A stretch of DNA of 64,000 nt from JBAXXL01 sp037127915 (GTDB lineage: Bacteria; Bacteroidota; Ignavibacteria; Kapaibacteriales; UBA2268). Positions 25,921 through 34,414 of the stretch are shown here, one piece after another; positions within the stretch are counted from its first letter, which is position 1, and each line of letters begins with the position of its first letter. The stretch lies in the NCBI GenBank assembly GCA_037127915.1, contig JBAXXL010000020.1, positions 8,657 to 72,656 of the forward strand. The letters are read 5' to 3'. Position numbers and translations under genes: made by a program. Under the pieces are notes generated by a model. That model saw only the letters and a program-made list of their open reading frames with translations. It did no database searches and was not told where the DNA came from.

Positions 25921-27129
25921 ATGGCAAAAGTAAAATATGATCGTTCAAAACCACACGTAAACGTTGGTACTATAGGACACGTAGATCATGGTAAAACAAC
26001 ACTAACAGCCGCAATTACAGGTGCTTTAGCTTTGAAAGGTGGCGCAGAAATGCGTTCTTTCGACTCTATTGATAATGCACCTGAAGAAAAAGCTCGTGGC
26101 ATAACAATTGCTACAGCACACGTAGAATATGAAACAGCAAACCGTCACTACGCACACGTAGATTGTCCGGGCCATGCTGATTATATCAAAAACATGATTA
26201 CAGGTGCCGCTCAAATGGACGGTGCAATTGTAGTCTGCGCCGCAACAGACGGACCAATGCCTCAAACACGTGAGCATATCTTATTAGCTCGCCAAGTTGA
26301 AGTACCTCGTCTAGTTGTATTTATGAATAAAGTTGATATCGCAGATCCTGAACTATTAGAATTAGTAGAGATGGAATTACGCGAATTGTTAACATTCTAT
26401 TCATTCCCTGGTGACGAAATTCCAATCATTCCTGGTTCCGCTTTAAAAGCTTTGGATGCAGTATCTGATCCTTCATGTACCGTTGATAACCCAGATTTGA
26501 AATGCGTTTATGATCTTATGGATGCAGTAGATGAATATATTCCGATCCCAATGCGCGACGTTGACAAACCTTTCCTAATGCCTGTTGAGGATGTATTCTC
26601 AATTACAGGTCGTGGAACTGTTGGAACCGGTCGTATTGAACGCGGTATTGTAAAAGTTAACGAAGAAGTTGAAATCGTTGGTTTCGGACTTCATAAAAAA
26701 TCGGTTTGTACAGGCGTTGAAATGTTCCGTAAATTATTAGACGAAGGTCGCGCAGGCGATAACGTAGGTCTTTTATTACGTGGCGTTGCAAAAGACGAAA
26801 TCGAACGTGGTATGGTTATTGCCAAACCAGGTTCAATCAAACCACATCATAAATTTGATGCCCAAGTCTATGTGTTAGGAAAAGATGAAGGTGGCCGTCA
26901 TACACCATTCTTTAATGGTTACCGTCCACAATTTTACTTCCGTACAACAGACGTAACAGGCTCATTGATGTTACCTGAAGGTATCGAAATGGTTATGCCT
27001 GGTGATAACTTAGACAAAATAGCAATCGAATTAATAACTCCAATCGCTATGGAAGAAGGTTTACATTTCGCTATTCGCGAAGGTGGCCGTACAGTTGGCG
27101 CTGGTGTTGTAACAAAGATTCACGAATAA
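25921..27129 (+). CDS. tuf: Elongation factor Tu
   Basis: 402 residues. EF-Tu delivers aminoacyl-tRNA to the ribosome as a GTP complex. G1 is GHVDHGKT (19-26), switch I is EEKARGITI, G3 DCPGHADY and G4 NKVD. Domains 2 and 3 carry GRGTVGTGRIERG and the HTPFFNGYRPQFYFRTTDVTG block that binds tRNA and is the target of kirromycin-type drugs. GGAG lies upstream of the ATG. The codon choice is noticeably more uniform than in flanking genes, as expected for very high expression. Confidence 0.98.
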   Translation: MAKVKYDRSKPHVNVGTIGHVDHGKTTLTAAITGALALKGGAEMRSFDSIDNAPEEKARGITIATAHVEYETANRHYAHVDCPGHADYIKNMITGAAQMDGAIVVCAATDGPMPQTREHILLARQVEVPRLVVFMNKVDIADPELLELVEMELRELLTFYSFPGDEIPIIPGSALKALDAVSDPSCTVDNPDLKCVYDLMDAVDEYIPIPMRDVDKPFLMPVEDVFSITGRGTVGTGRIERGIVKVNEEVEIVGFGLHKKSVCTGVEMFRKLLDEGRAGDNVGLLLRGVAKDEIERGMVIAKPGSIKPHHKFDAQVYVLGKDEGGRHTPFFNGYRPQFYFRTTDVTGSLMLPEGIEMVMPGDNLDKIAIELITPIAMEEGLHFAIREGGRTVGAGVVTKIHE

Positions 27130-27140
27130 TATAAATATAT

Positions 27141-27182
27141 GCCGAGAGTATAAAATATTACTTTCGGCAAGTTTATTTTTTG
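27141..27182 (+). terminator. Hairpin with U-rich tail between tuf and rpsJ (partial terminator or attenuator)
   Basis: GCCGAGAGTA (27141-27150) pairs with TACTTTCGGC (27159-27168) through one G-U pair, followed by AAGTTTATTTTTT. It sits between the str part (high EF-Tu output) and the S10 part of the cluster, so partial termination could set their ratio. Confidence 0.5.
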
Positions 27183-27194
27183 AGGGAAAATAAC

Positions 27195-27503
27195 GTGGCA
27201 GTACAAAAGATCAGAATTAAGCTAAAAGCATATGATCCAAAATTAATTGATAAATCGTCGGAAAGAATAGTACGCACTGTGATTTCAACAGGTGCGGTTG
27301 TTTCAGGACCAATACCATTACCGACTAAACGTACAGTGTACACGGTAAACCGTTCACCACACGTTGATAAAAAGTCTCGTGAGCAGTTTGAAACAAGAGT
27401 ACATAAACGTTTAATCGACATTTTGAGTTCAACTCAAAAAACAGTAGATGCGTTAATGAAGCTTGAGTTACCGGCTGGTGTTGATGTTGAAGTAAAGGTC
27501 TAA
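27195..27503 (+). CDS. rpsJ: Small ribosomal subunit protein uS10
   Basis: 102 residues. It is a 30S head protein (AVQKIRIKLKAYDPKLIDKS, GPIPLPTKRTVYTVNRSPHV, KSREQFETRVHKRLIDI), also the NusE partner in antitermination. The GTG at 27195 is chosen over an upstream in-frame TTG at 27180 because it gives the universal MAVQKIRIKLKAYD N-terminus and is preceded by GAGGG. First gene of the S10 section. Confidence 0.97.
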   Translation: MAVQKIRIKLKAYDPKLIDKSSERIVRTVISTGAVVSGPIPLPTKRTVYTVNRSPHVDKKSREQFETRVHKRLIDILSSTQKTVDALMKLELPAGVDVEVKV

Positions 27504-27515
27504 CGGGAGAACAAG

Positions 27516-28136
27516 ATGAGGGCTGCTTTAATAGGCAAAAAAATTGGAATGACAAGTTTATTTACCGAAGCCGGCGTAAGAATCCCATGTACAGTAATAG
27601 AAGCAGGACCATGTGCTGTAACTATCAAACGTACGATGGAACGCGATGGCTACACTGCAATCCAAATAGGATACGGCGAAATAGCTGAGCGTAAAGTAAA
27701 TAAACCGGAAAAAGGTCTTTTCGATAAAGTCGGTATTAAACCGTTACGTCATTTAAAAGAATTTCGTAATCCAGAAAAAGAATACGAAGTAGGCGACGAG
27801 TTAACAGTAACTGACTTCGAAAAAGGCGATAAAGTAAAAATAACAGGTAAGAGCAAAGGACGCGGTTTTCAAGGTGTTGTAAAACGCCACGGATTTGCCG
27901 GCGTCGGTATGCAAACTCACGGTCAAAAAGATCGTCAAAGACACCCTGGCTCAGTAGGTCAATCATCCTATCCATCACGAGTATTGAAAGGTACAAGAAT
28001 GGGCGGACGTATGGGTGGCACAAAAGTATCAGTGAATAATTTAGAAATAATAGAAATTATTGCAGATAGAAACTTGATTTTATTAAAGGGCTGTGTCCCA
28101 GGCGCACCTAATTCATTAATAGAAATAGTTAAATAG
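27516..28136 (+). CDS. rplC: Large ribosomal subunit protein uL3
   Basis: 206 residues. uL3 starts 50S assembly and reaches the peptidyl transferase centre with its long loop. Evidence: LIGKKIGMTSLFTEAG, GRGFQGVVKRHGFAG, QTHGQKDRQRHPGSVGQSSYPSRV and KGTRMGGRMG. The GQS motif carries the glutamine methylated by PrmB in other bacteria. AACGGGAG precedes the start. Confidence 0.98.
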   Translation: MRAALIGKKIGMTSLFTEAGVRIPCTVIEAGPCAVTIKRTMERDGYTAIQIGYGEIAERKVNKPEKGLFDKVGIKPLRHLKEFRNPEKEYEVGDELTVTDFEKGDKVKITGKSKGRGFQGVVKRHGFAGVGMQTHGQKDRQRHPGSVGQSSYPSRVLKGTRMGGRMGGTKVSVNNLEIIEIIADRNLILLKGCVPGAPNSLIEIVK

Positions 28137-28143
28137 GCTGAAA

Positions 28144-28770
28144 ATGCTTGTAGATATATATACGAAAGACGGAAATAAGTCAGGTCAGATTGAACTAGCA
28201 GAAAATGTATTTGCTGTTGAACCTAATGAACACGCAATGCACTTGTCGGTGGTTACTTATTTATTTAACCAAAGACAAGGAACTCGCAAGACTAAAATTA
28301 GATCGGAAGTTTCTGGCGGCGGTAAAAAACCTTGGAAGCAAAAAGGTAGAGGAACAGCACGTTCCGGTTCGTCACGCTCACCTATATGGGTAGGCGGCGG
28401 AACGATTCATGGACCAAAACCTCAGGATTATTCAAGAAAACTACCTAAGAAATTGAAACAACTAGCAAGAAAATCTGCTTTATCACTGAGACTGAGTGAA
28501 AACAATTTAATCGTTGTCGAAGACTTTACATTTGATGGGATTAAAACAAAAAGTATGGCTGAAGTGTTGAAAAACTTAAACTTATCAGGTGTAAAAACAT
28601 TGGTAATGATGGGTAAAACTGATGAAAATATATATTTGTCAGGACGCAACATTCCAAAATTGGAACTACAACCATACGATAAAATATCTACTTACGATAT
28701 TTTAAATCATAGGAAGATATTGCTGTTCAAAGAAGCGGCAGTAAAAATTAATGAAGCTTTCAATAATTAA
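28144..28770 (+). CDS. rplD: Large ribosomal subunit protein uL4
   Basis: 208 residues. uL4 lines the peptide exit tunnel through its extended loop (RSEVSGGGKKPWKQKGRGTARSG) and in Proteobacteria also represses its own operon. The globular part carries LPKKLKQLARKSALSLRLSE and LNLSGVKTLVM. It follows rplC by 7 nt in the standard order. Confidence 0.97.
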   Translation: MLVDIYTKDGNKSGQIELAENVFAVEPNEHAMHLSVVTYLFNQRQGTRKTKIRSEVSGGGKKPWKQKGRGTARSGSSRSPIWVGGGTIHGPKPQDYSRKLPKKLKQLARKSALSLRLSENNLIVVEDFTFDGIKTKSMAEVLKNLNLSGVKTLVMMGKTDENIYLSGRNIPKLELQPYDKISTYDILNHRKILLFKEAAVKINEAFNN

Positions 28771-28793
28771 CGGGCAAGTAGGAGTAATAGAAA

Positions 28794-29099
28794 ATGATAG
28801 ATATAATAAAACGCCCGATAATAACAGAAAAAGCTATGAAACTTGCTTCATTACGTCAGTATGTTTTCGAAGTAACGAGAGAATCTAACAAGATTCAAAT
28901 CAAAAAAGCTCTCGAAGAATATTTTGAAGTAGAGATTCAAAGCGTAAGAACATGTATTATTAAAGGCAAAAAGAAAGTAAGAATGACTCGTCGCGGTATG
29001 CAAAAAGGCCATACAGCAACTATAAAAAAAGCATATATTACTTTAAAGCCAGGTTTTGAAATAGAATTGGTATCAGGAGCTGGTAGCTCTGAAGACTAA
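28794..29099 (+). CDS. rplW: Large ribosomal subunit protein uL23
   Basis: 101 residues. uL23 sits at the tunnel exit, where trigger factor and SRP dock. Recognised by IIKRPIITEKAMKLAS, YVFEVTRESNKIQIKKALEEYF, the basic loop KGKKKVRMTRRGMQKG and KKAYITLKPG. Standard position and size. Confidence 0.97.
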   Translation: MIDIIKRPIITEKAMKLASLRQYVFEVTRESNKIQIKKALEEYFEVEIQSVRTCIIKGKKKVRMTRRGMQKGHTATIKKAYITLKPGFEIELVSGAGSSED

Positions 29100-29124
29100 T
29101 TGTTAATTAATTGAAGAAAGAAAA

Positions 29125-29967
29125 ATGGGTATTAGACAATTAAAACCAATGACTCCGGGAACAAGATTTTATTCAGTTAGTTCTTTTGAAGAAATAACAA
29201 CTGATAAACCTTTCAAGAAACTCGTAGTTCCTTTGAAAAAATCCGGCGGTAGAAATAATACCGGTAGAATAACTTCACGTCACCGTGGTGGTGGACATAA
29301 ACGCCGCTATAGAATAATAGACTTTAAACGCGATAAACGCGGAATGAAAGCTGTAGTTAAAACAATCGAATACGATCCGAATCGTACAGCGCGCATAGCG
29401 CTGATGGAATACGAAGATGGTGAGCACAGATATATATTAGCTCCAGACAAAGTAAAAGTCGGTGATACGTTATATACCGGACCAGATGCTGAATTTAAAG
29501 ATGGTAACGCTTTACCATTGAAGAATATACCGGTGGGTTTATTTGTACACAATGTCGAAATGAAAGTAGGCAAAGGTGGGCAATTAGGTCGCTCAGCCGG
29601 AGCAAGTATACAATTAGTAGCATGTGATGCAAAATTTGCTACTTTGAAATTGCCTTCAGGCGAGATAAGATTGATACCTTCATTATGCTACGCTACATTA
29701 GGTTCGGTCAGTAACGGTGACCACTTTAACATAATGTTGGGTAAAGCAGGCCGTACACGTTGGTTGGGCATTCGTCCACAAACACGCGGTATGGCTATGA
29801 ACCCTGTAGATCACCCTATGGGTGGCGGTGAAGGAACATCAAAATCAGGCGGTGGTCGTCAACATCCACGTTCACCTTGGGGCAAATATGCCAAAGGGTT
29901 GAAAACGAGAAACAAACGTAAACAATCTGATAAATACATCGTACGTAGAAGAAAAAACAATAAATAA
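29125..29967 (+). CDS. rplB: Large ribosomal subunit protein uL2
   Basis: 280 residues, normal length. uL2 is essential for subunit association and peptidyl transferase centre integrity. Signatures are GRNNTGRITSRHRGGGHKRR, LAPDKVKVGDT, AGASIQLVA and the C-terminal NPVDHPMGGGEG that contains the conserved histidine near the catalytic centre. GAAAGAAAAATG is a weak start context. Confidence 0.98.
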   Translation: MGIRQLKPMTPGTRFYSVSSFEEITTDKPFKKLVVPLKKSGGRNNTGRITSRHRGGGHKRRYRIIDFKRDKRGMKAVVKTIEYDPNRTARIALMEYEDGEHRYILAPDKVKVGDTLYTGPDAEFKDGNALPLKNIPVGLFVHNVEMKVGKGGQLGRSAGASIQLVACDAKFATLKLPSGEIRLIPSLCYATLGSVSNGDHFNIMLGKAGRTRWLGIRPQTRGMAMNPVDHPMGGGEGTSKSGGGRQHPRSPWGKYAKGLKTRNKRKQSDKYIVRRRKNNK

Positions 29968-30003
29968 TTGAGAATTTTTTTAAAATAATAGCTTATTTAC
30001 AAT

Positions 30004-30279
30004 ATGTCACGTTCGCTAAAAAAAGGGTTTTTTGTTAGTTATAAACTGCTCGATAAAGTACAAAAACTTAATGATTCAAATAAGAAGCAGGTTATAAAAA
30101 CGTGGTCGCGTGCCTCTACGATCACACCAGACTTTGTAGGGCATACAGTAGCAGTTCATAATGGGAAGAACTTCATCCCTGTATATGTAACAGAAAATAT
30201 GGTAGGTCATAAGTTCGGAGAATTCTCGCCAACGAGAATCTTCCGCGGACATGCCGGACATAGAAAAAAAGGTAAGTAG
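30004..30279 (+). CDS. rpsS: Small ribosomal subunit protein uS19
   Basis: 91 residues. uS19 works with uS13 in the 30S head near the A-site tRNA. Motifs: RSLKKGFFVSYKLLDKV, KTWSRASTITPDFVGHTVAVHNGK and MVGHKFGEFSPTR. No strong Shine-Dalgarno; the ATG is fixed by the MSRSLKKG N-terminus. Confidence 0.97.
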   Translation: MSRSLKKGFFVSYKLLDKVQKLNDSNKKQVIKTWSRASTITPDFVGHTVAVHNGKNFIPVYVTENMVGHKFGEFSPTRIFRGHAGHRKKGK

Positions 30280-30294
30280 CAAGTAGGTAATGGG

Positions 30295-30678
30295 ATGGAA
30301 GCAAGAGCTTTAAAAAAACATATTCGGTCGTCTCCACGTAAAATGAGATTAGTAATCGATTTGATACGCGGAAAAAGCGCTCAAGAATCATTGAATATTT
30401 TGCGTTTCTCGAATAAATTAGCCGCACGCGATGCTTATCGTGTATTAGATTCTGCAATACACAATTTATTGAATAAAGCAGAAGATAAAGAAATCTCGGT
30501 AGCTGAAAACGAAATCTTTGTCAAAGAAGTATTTGTGAACTGCGGTCCGGCAATGAAACGTATTCAACCTGCCCCAATGGGCAGAGCATTTAGAGTTCGA
30601 AAACGCTCTAATCATTTAACAATTGTTGTGGCTACACCTCAAAGTGGGGGAGCCGGTATTGATAACGAAGATGCATAA
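30295..30678 (+). CDS. rplV: Large ribosomal subunit protein uL22
   Basis: 127 residues. uL22 contributes a beta-hairpin to the exit tunnel, the site of some macrolide-resistance changes. Evidence: RSSPRKMRLVIDLIRGKSA, LDSAIHNLLNKAED and the loop FVNCGPAMKRIQPAPMGRAFRVRK (read as two blocks, GPAMKRIQPAPMGRA and FRVRKRSNHLTIVV). A short acidic tail (GGAGIDNEDA) makes it slightly longer than usual. Confidence 0.97.
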   Translation: MEARALKKHIRSSPRKMRLVIDLIRGKSAQESLNILRFSNKLAARDAYRVLDSAIHNLLNKAEDKEISVAENEIFVKEVFVNCGPAMKRIQPAPMGRAFRVRKRSNHLTIVVATPQSGGAGIDNEDA

Positions 30679-30698
30679 TAATATTTAAGGAGTGGACT

Positions 30699-31331
30699 TT
30701 GGGACAAAAGACTAACCCAATAGGGCTTAGATTAGGTATTATTCGGAACTGGGACGCAAACTGGTTCGATGAACGAAATACCGCGGAAAAACTTTCCGAA
30801 GATATAAGAGTAAGAAGTTATATCCGTAAAAGAAAGAAAAAAGCCGGAATAGCAAGAATTATTATCGAAAGAACAGCGAAACATCTTCGCATAACGATAA
30901 ATACTTCACGTCCCGGTGTTATAATCGGCCGTTCAGGCAAGGATATAACACAGTTGGAAGAAGAATTAAAGAGTTTCACTGGTCGAGAAATAAAAATCTT
31001 GATAAGCGAGATAAGACGTCCGGAATTAGAAGCATTATTAGTAGCTGAGAATATAGCACAGCAATTGGAAGGAAGAATTTCTTTCCGCCGCGCTATGAAA
31101 CAATCAGTAGCATCTTCGATGAGAATGGGAGCTGTCGGCATCCGTGTGATGTGCGCCGGACGCCTTGGTGGAGCAGAAATGGCTCGATCAGAACAATATA
31201 AAGAAGGCCGTATTCCACTTCACACTTTGCGCGCTGACATAGATTATGGTACAGCGACCGCCTCTACAATCTATGGGCAAATAGGTGTAAAGGTTTGGAT
31301 TTGCAAAGGCGAAATTATTGGTAATAAATAA
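30699..31331 (+). CDS. rpsC: Small ribosomal subunit protein uS3
   Basis: 210 residues with a KH domain (RPGVIIGRSGKDITQLEEEL). uS3 lines the mRNA entry tunnel and has helicase activity there. The start is TTG at 30699: homology requires MGQKTNPIGLRLG, and AAGGAG lies 7 nt upstream. The nearby GTG at 30692 is out of frame. The C-terminal domain has MGAVGIRVMCAGRLGGAEMA. Confidence 0.96.
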   Translation: MGQKTNPIGLRLGIIRNWDANWFDERNTAEKLSEDIRVRSYIRKRKKKAGIARIIIERTAKHLRITINTSRPGVIIGRSGKDITQLEEELKSFTGREIKILISEIRRPELEALLVAENIAQQLEGRISFRRAMKQSVASSMRMGAVGIRVMCAGRLGGAEMARSEQYKEGRIPLHTLRADIDYGTATASTIYGQIGVKVWICKGEIIGNK

Positions 31332-31351
31332 TTTGAAAAAGGTAAAAGAAA

Positions 31352-31783
31352 ATGTTAGCGCCTAAAAGAGTAAAACGACGTAAAACGCATCGCGGTAGAT
31401 TGACAGGAAAAGCCTTCCGCGGTTCACTGGTGACATTTGGTTCCTTTGGCTTAAAAGCTTTAGAACCGCATTGGATAACAAACCGCCAGATAGAATCCGC
31501 GCGTATTGCCATAAACCGTTATCTAAAACGTGATGGTCAAGTATGGATTAGAATATTTCCTGACAAACCTTACACTAAAAAACCTTTAGAAACTCGTATG
31601 GGTAAAGGTAAAGGTTCTCCTGAAGGTTGGGTTGCGGTTGTAAAACCGGGACGCATCTTATTTGAAGTAGATGGTGTAAGTCGCGAAGCGGCTAAAGAAG
31701 CTTTAAGATTAGCTTCCCATAAGCTGCCAATTAAAACAAAATTTGTTACACGAATAGATTTGCAGTATAATGAAGCCTCATAA
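31352..31783 (+). CDS. rplP: Large ribosomal subunit protein uL16
   Basis: 143 residues. uL16 helps position the CCA end of A-site tRNA. Blocks: MLAPKRVKRRKTHRGRLTG, SARIAINRYLKRDGQVWIRI, FPDKPYTKKPLETRMGKGKG and LRLASHKLPIKTKFV. The end overlaps rpmC by 14 nt. Confidence 0.97.
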   Translation: MLAPKRVKRRKTHRGRLTGKAFRGSLVTFGSFGLKALEPHWITNRQIESARIAINRYLKRDGQVWIRIFPDKPYTKKPLETRMGKGKGSPEGWVAVVKPGRILFEVDGVSREAAKEALRLASHKLPIKTKFVTRIDLQYNEAS

Positions 31784-31982
31784 AGCGAAAGATATCAGAG
31801 AATTGACCGACACGGAATTGTCAGTTCTATTAGAAGAAAAACGTGAAACGTTAGCTAAGCAGAGATTTCAGCACGCGTTAAAGCAATTGCATGATACTGC
31901 TTACCTAAAAATCCTGAAGAAGGATATAGCAAGAATAAACACATTAATAACCGAACGACAAATGTCAAAGGTAGATGAGTAA
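31770..31982 (+). CDS. rpmC: Large ribosomal subunit protein uL29
   Basis: 70 residues, mainly a helical hairpin (KAKDIRELTDTELSVLLEEK, then ARINTLITERQ). uL29 lies near the tunnel exit beside uL23. It overlaps both rplP (14 nt) and rpsQ (8 nt), so translation is probably coupled. Confidence 0.95.
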   Translation: MKPHKAKDIRELTDTELSVLLEEKRETLAKQRFQHALKQLHDTAYLKILKKDIARINTLITERQMSKVDE

Positions 31983-32271
31983 TATGGAAAAAAAAGTGAA
32001 CGGCACAGACGAAATAGTAAAGACCTCTCATAAGAGAGAATTAGTCGGTAAAGTTACTTCCGACAAGCCGGAAAAAACAGTTATCGTGAGCGTCGAACGC
32101 CATGTTGCGCATCCTTTATATAGAAAATATTACAAAAGACGCAAGAAATACATGGCACACGATGAAATGAACGAATGTCACATTGGTGATACTGTAAAAA
32201 TTAAAGAAAGCAGACCTCTTAGCGCCAGAAAACGCTGGGAATTAGTCGAGATTTTAGAGCGTGCAAAATAA
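31975..32271 (+). CDS. rpsQ: Small ribosomal subunit protein uS17
   Basis: 98 residues, or 95 from the in-frame ATG at 31984. uS17 is an early-binding OB-fold protein. Typical blocks are RELVGKVTSDKPEKTVIVSV, HPLYRKYYKRRKKYMAHDE and GDTVKIKESRPLSARKRWEL. About 15 residues precede the family core, so the N-terminus is a little extended. Confidence 0.96.
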   Translation: MSNMEKKVNGTDEIVKTSHKRELVGKVTSDKPEKTVIVSVERHVAHPLYRKYYKRRKKYMAHDEMNECHIGDTVKIKESRPLSARKRWELVEILERAK

Positions 32272-32286
32272 TGGAGGATAGTAACG

Positions 32287-32655
32287 ATGGTCCGCGAAGA
32301 AGCAAATTTAACTGTTGCAGATAATTCAGGTGCAAAACGAGTCCGTATAATACGCGTATTAGGCGGGCACGGAAAGCAAAATGCATCATTAGGCGATTTA
32401 GTGGTTGTAACTGTAAAAGCCGCTATTGCTAACGGTGCTATAAAAAAAGGTCAAGTATGCAAAGCTGTTATCGTAAGAACTGCTAAAGAAGTTGGCAGAC
32501 GCGATGGTTCTTTCATAAGGTTTGATGATAATGCCGCAGTTATATTGAATGATAAACTGGAGCCAAGAGGTACACGTATCTTTGGTCCAGTAGCAAGAGA
32601 ACTACGTGAAAAGAACTTTATGAAAATTGTTTCACTTGCTCCTGAAGTATTATAA
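32287..32655 (+). CDS. rplN: Large ribosomal subunit protein uL14
   Basis: 122 residues, exactly the usual length. uL14 forms an intersubunit bridge and is the docking site of the RsfS silencing factor. Motifs: ADNSGAKRVRIIRVLGG, GDLVVVTVKAAI and RFDDNAAVILNDKLEPRGTR. ATGGAGGAT lies upstream of the ATG. Confidence 0.98.
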   Translation: MVREEANLTVADNSGAKRVRIIRVLGGHGKQNASLGDLVVVTVKAAIANGAIKKGQVCKAVIVRTAKEVGRRDGSFIRFDDNAAVILNDKLEPRGTRIFGPVARELREKNFMKIVSLAPEVL

Positions 32656-32667
32656 TAAGGTAAAGTG

Positions 32668-33045
32668 ATGAAATTAAAAATCAAAAAAGGCGATTTAGTA
32701 CAAGTTATTACGGGCGATGATAAAAGAGAACGCTCGCAAGCTAGTGGCGATGACAAAGCAAAGAAACGCCAAGCAAATAAACCAAAAGTAGGTAGAGTTC
32801 TCGAGGTTTACCCAGAGAAAATGCGAATCTTGGTCGAAGGCGTAAATATGGTGAAAAAACATAACCGCCCAAGCCAAACTAATCCTAAAGGCGGTATTCA
32901 ATCTATTGAAGCGCCGGTACATTACTCAAACGTAATGTTGATTGACTCTGATAAAAAACGCACACGCGTCGGCACCAGAGTTGAAACAAAGGATAATACA
33001 ATAGTAAAGAAAAGATTTGCTAAATCTAACGGTCAAGATTTATAA
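32668..33045 (+). CDS. rplX: Large ribosomal subunit protein uL24 with insertion in the KOW loop
   Basis: 125 residues from ATG 32668 (GTG at 32665 is an alternative; AAGG favours the ATG). uL24 starts 50S assembly. The KOW fold is recognisable: MKLKIKKGDLVQVITGDDK, then VGRVLEVYPEKMRILVEGVN and MVKKHNRPSQTNPKGGI. Between GDDK and KVGRV, where the family has about four residues (GKEG), there are about twenty (RERSQASGDDKAKKRQANKP). The insertion is Lys/Arg/Asp-rich and contains a repeated GDDK, as if from a small internal duplication. Confidence 0.93.
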   Translation: MKLKIKKGDLVQVITGDDKRERSQASGDDKAKKRQANKPKVGRVLEVYPEKMRILVEGVNMVKKHNRPSQTNPKGGIQSIEAPVHYSNVMLIDSDKKRTRVGTRVETKDNTIVKKRFAKSNGQDL

Positions 33046-33065
33046 CTTAATTAATGTAGATAGAG

Positions 33066-33713
33066 ATGGCAAAGAAAAAAGTATCAAAAAATGCACCTGG
33101 AGCAACGAAGAAATTCGATTTTATTTTAGACGGTCCACGACTCGAGTCAGTACAAGCCAAAGCGCCGAAAGCTCGATTGGAAGCCTTCTATAAAGAAAAT
33201 ATAGTTCCGGCCTTAATGGAGAAATTCCAATATAGGTCTATCATGCAGGTGCCAAAATTGCAGAAGATATGCTTGAATATCGGCGTCGGCGGAGCAGTTC
33301 AAGACCCTAAATTATTGCAAAACGCAATTAATGAATTAGAACTTATTACCGGTCAAAGACCAACAATAAGAAAAGCAAAAAACGCTATATCTAATTTCAA
33401 ATTGCGCGCAGGTATGCCAATTGGTTGTATGGTAACACTACGCAGAGCAAATATGTATGAATTCTTAGACAGATTCATTAATATGACTGCTCCACGTATC
33501 CGTGACTTCCGAGGTTTTCCTGATAAAAGCTTTGATGGACGGGGAAATTATACCCTTGGTATAAAAGAACAAATAGTGTTCCCTGAAATAGACGTTGATA
33601 AAGTAAACAAAATAACCGGTATGGATATCTCATTTGTAATGACATCCAAAACGGATGAAGAAGCTTATCATCTTTTGAAAGAATTTGGATTCCCATTTAC
33701 GAGGAAAGATTAG
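33066..33713 (+). CDS. rplE: Large ribosomal subunit protein uL5 with N-terminal extension
   Basis: 215 residues. uL5 binds 5S rRNA and contacts the P-site tRNA. The family core begins about residue 40 (RLEAFYKENIVPALMEKF) and has NIGVGGAVQDPKLLQNA, ITGQRPTIRKAKNAISNFKL, LRRANMYEFLDRF and PRIRDFRGF. The first 38 or so residues (Lys/Ala-rich, MAKKKVSKNAPGATKKFDF) are extra compared with the usual 180-residue protein. No later start has a ribosome binding site, so the extension seems real. Confidence 0.95.
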   Translation: MAKKKVSKNAPGATKKFDFILDGPRLESVQAKAPKARLEAFYKENIVPALMEKFQYRSIMQVPKLQKICLNIGVGGAVQDPKLLQNAINELELITGQRPTIRKAKNAISNFKLRAGMPIGCMVTLRRANMYEFLDRFINMTAPRIRDFRGFPDKSFDGRGNYTLGIKEQIVFPEIDVDKVNKITGMDISFVMTSKTDEEAYHLLKEFGFPFTRKD

Positions 33714-33714
33714 T

Positions 33715-33984
33715 ATGTCGAAACTTAGTGTAATAGCACGCAACGATAAACGTAAACGTTTAGTTGAAAAATATTCCGAGAAAAGAGCCGCATTGAAAGA
33801 GGCTGGTGATTCAGAGGGTTTGCAAAAATTACCTCGCAACAGCAGTCCTTGCAGAGTACGAAATAGATGTACGTTAACCGGCAGAGGCCGTAGCGTTTAC
33901 CGTAAATATGGTTTATGCCGTAATATGTTTCGTGAACTTTCATTGGAAGGTAAAATTCCAGGTATTCGTAAATCAAGTTGGTAA
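33715..33984 (+). CDS. rpsN: Small ribosomal subunit protein uS14 (zinc-free type)
   Basis: 89 residues from ATG 33715, one base after the rplE stop. A longer frame from 33685 overlaps rplE and lacks homology. This is the long, zinc-free form: LPRNSSPCRVRNRCTLTGRG and YRKYGLCRNMFRELSLEGKI, without the two CxxC pairs of the short zinc form. uS14 is a late-binding 30S head protein. Confidence 0.96.
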   Translation: MSKLSVIARNDKRKRLVEKYSEKRAALKEAGDSEGLQKLPRNSSPCRVRNRCTLTGRGRSVYRKYGLCRNMFRELSLEGKIPGIRKSSW

Positions 33985-34002
33985 TAAATAGAAGAAGATA
34001 AA

Positions 34003-34398
34003 ATGCCAGTATCAGATCAAATAGGGGATTTATTAACCCGCATCAGAAATGCAGGGTTAGCCGGACATAAGTTAGTTGACGCACCGGCATCGAAGGTCAA
34101 ACTCGGAATAGTCGAGATATTAAAAGACCAGGGCTTTATCGAAGATTTTGAACAAATCGACGGTACGGTTCAAGATACAATAAGGGTAACTCTAAAATAT
34201 TATAAGAGGAAACCCGTAATAAAGGAAATTAGACGTATAAGCAAACCCGGACGTCGTGCCTATGTCCCTGCGGATAAATTACCGCGCGTACATAACGGCT
34301 TAGGAATTGCTATTATCTCTACCTCCAAAGGAATAGTCACCAGCAAACAAGCAAAGATATTTAATGTTGGCGGTGAAGTAATTTGTACTGTATGGTAA
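34003..34398 (+). CDS. rpsH: Small ribosomal subunit protein uS8
   Basis: 131 residues. uS8 binds the central domain of 16S rRNA and represses the spc operon in Escherichia coli. Blocks: DQIGDLLTRIRNAGLAGH, RISKPGRRAYVPADKLPRV and GLGIAIISTSKGIVTSKQA. Standard length and position after rpsN. Confidence 0.97.
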   Translation: MPVSDQIGDLLTRIRNAGLAGHKLVDAPASKVKLGIVEILKDQGFIEDFEQIDGTVQDTIRVTLKYYKRKPVIKEIRRISKPGRRAYVPADKLPRVHNGLGIAIISTSKGIVTSKQAKIFNVGGEVICTVW

Positions 34399-34414
34399 TT
34401 TAAGGAGTATTGAA

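Noticed and set aside
33685..33984. Longer uS14 frame starting at 33685
   Set aside because: The extra ten residues overlap rplE and have no counterpart in the family; ATG 33715 gives the standard 89-residue protein.
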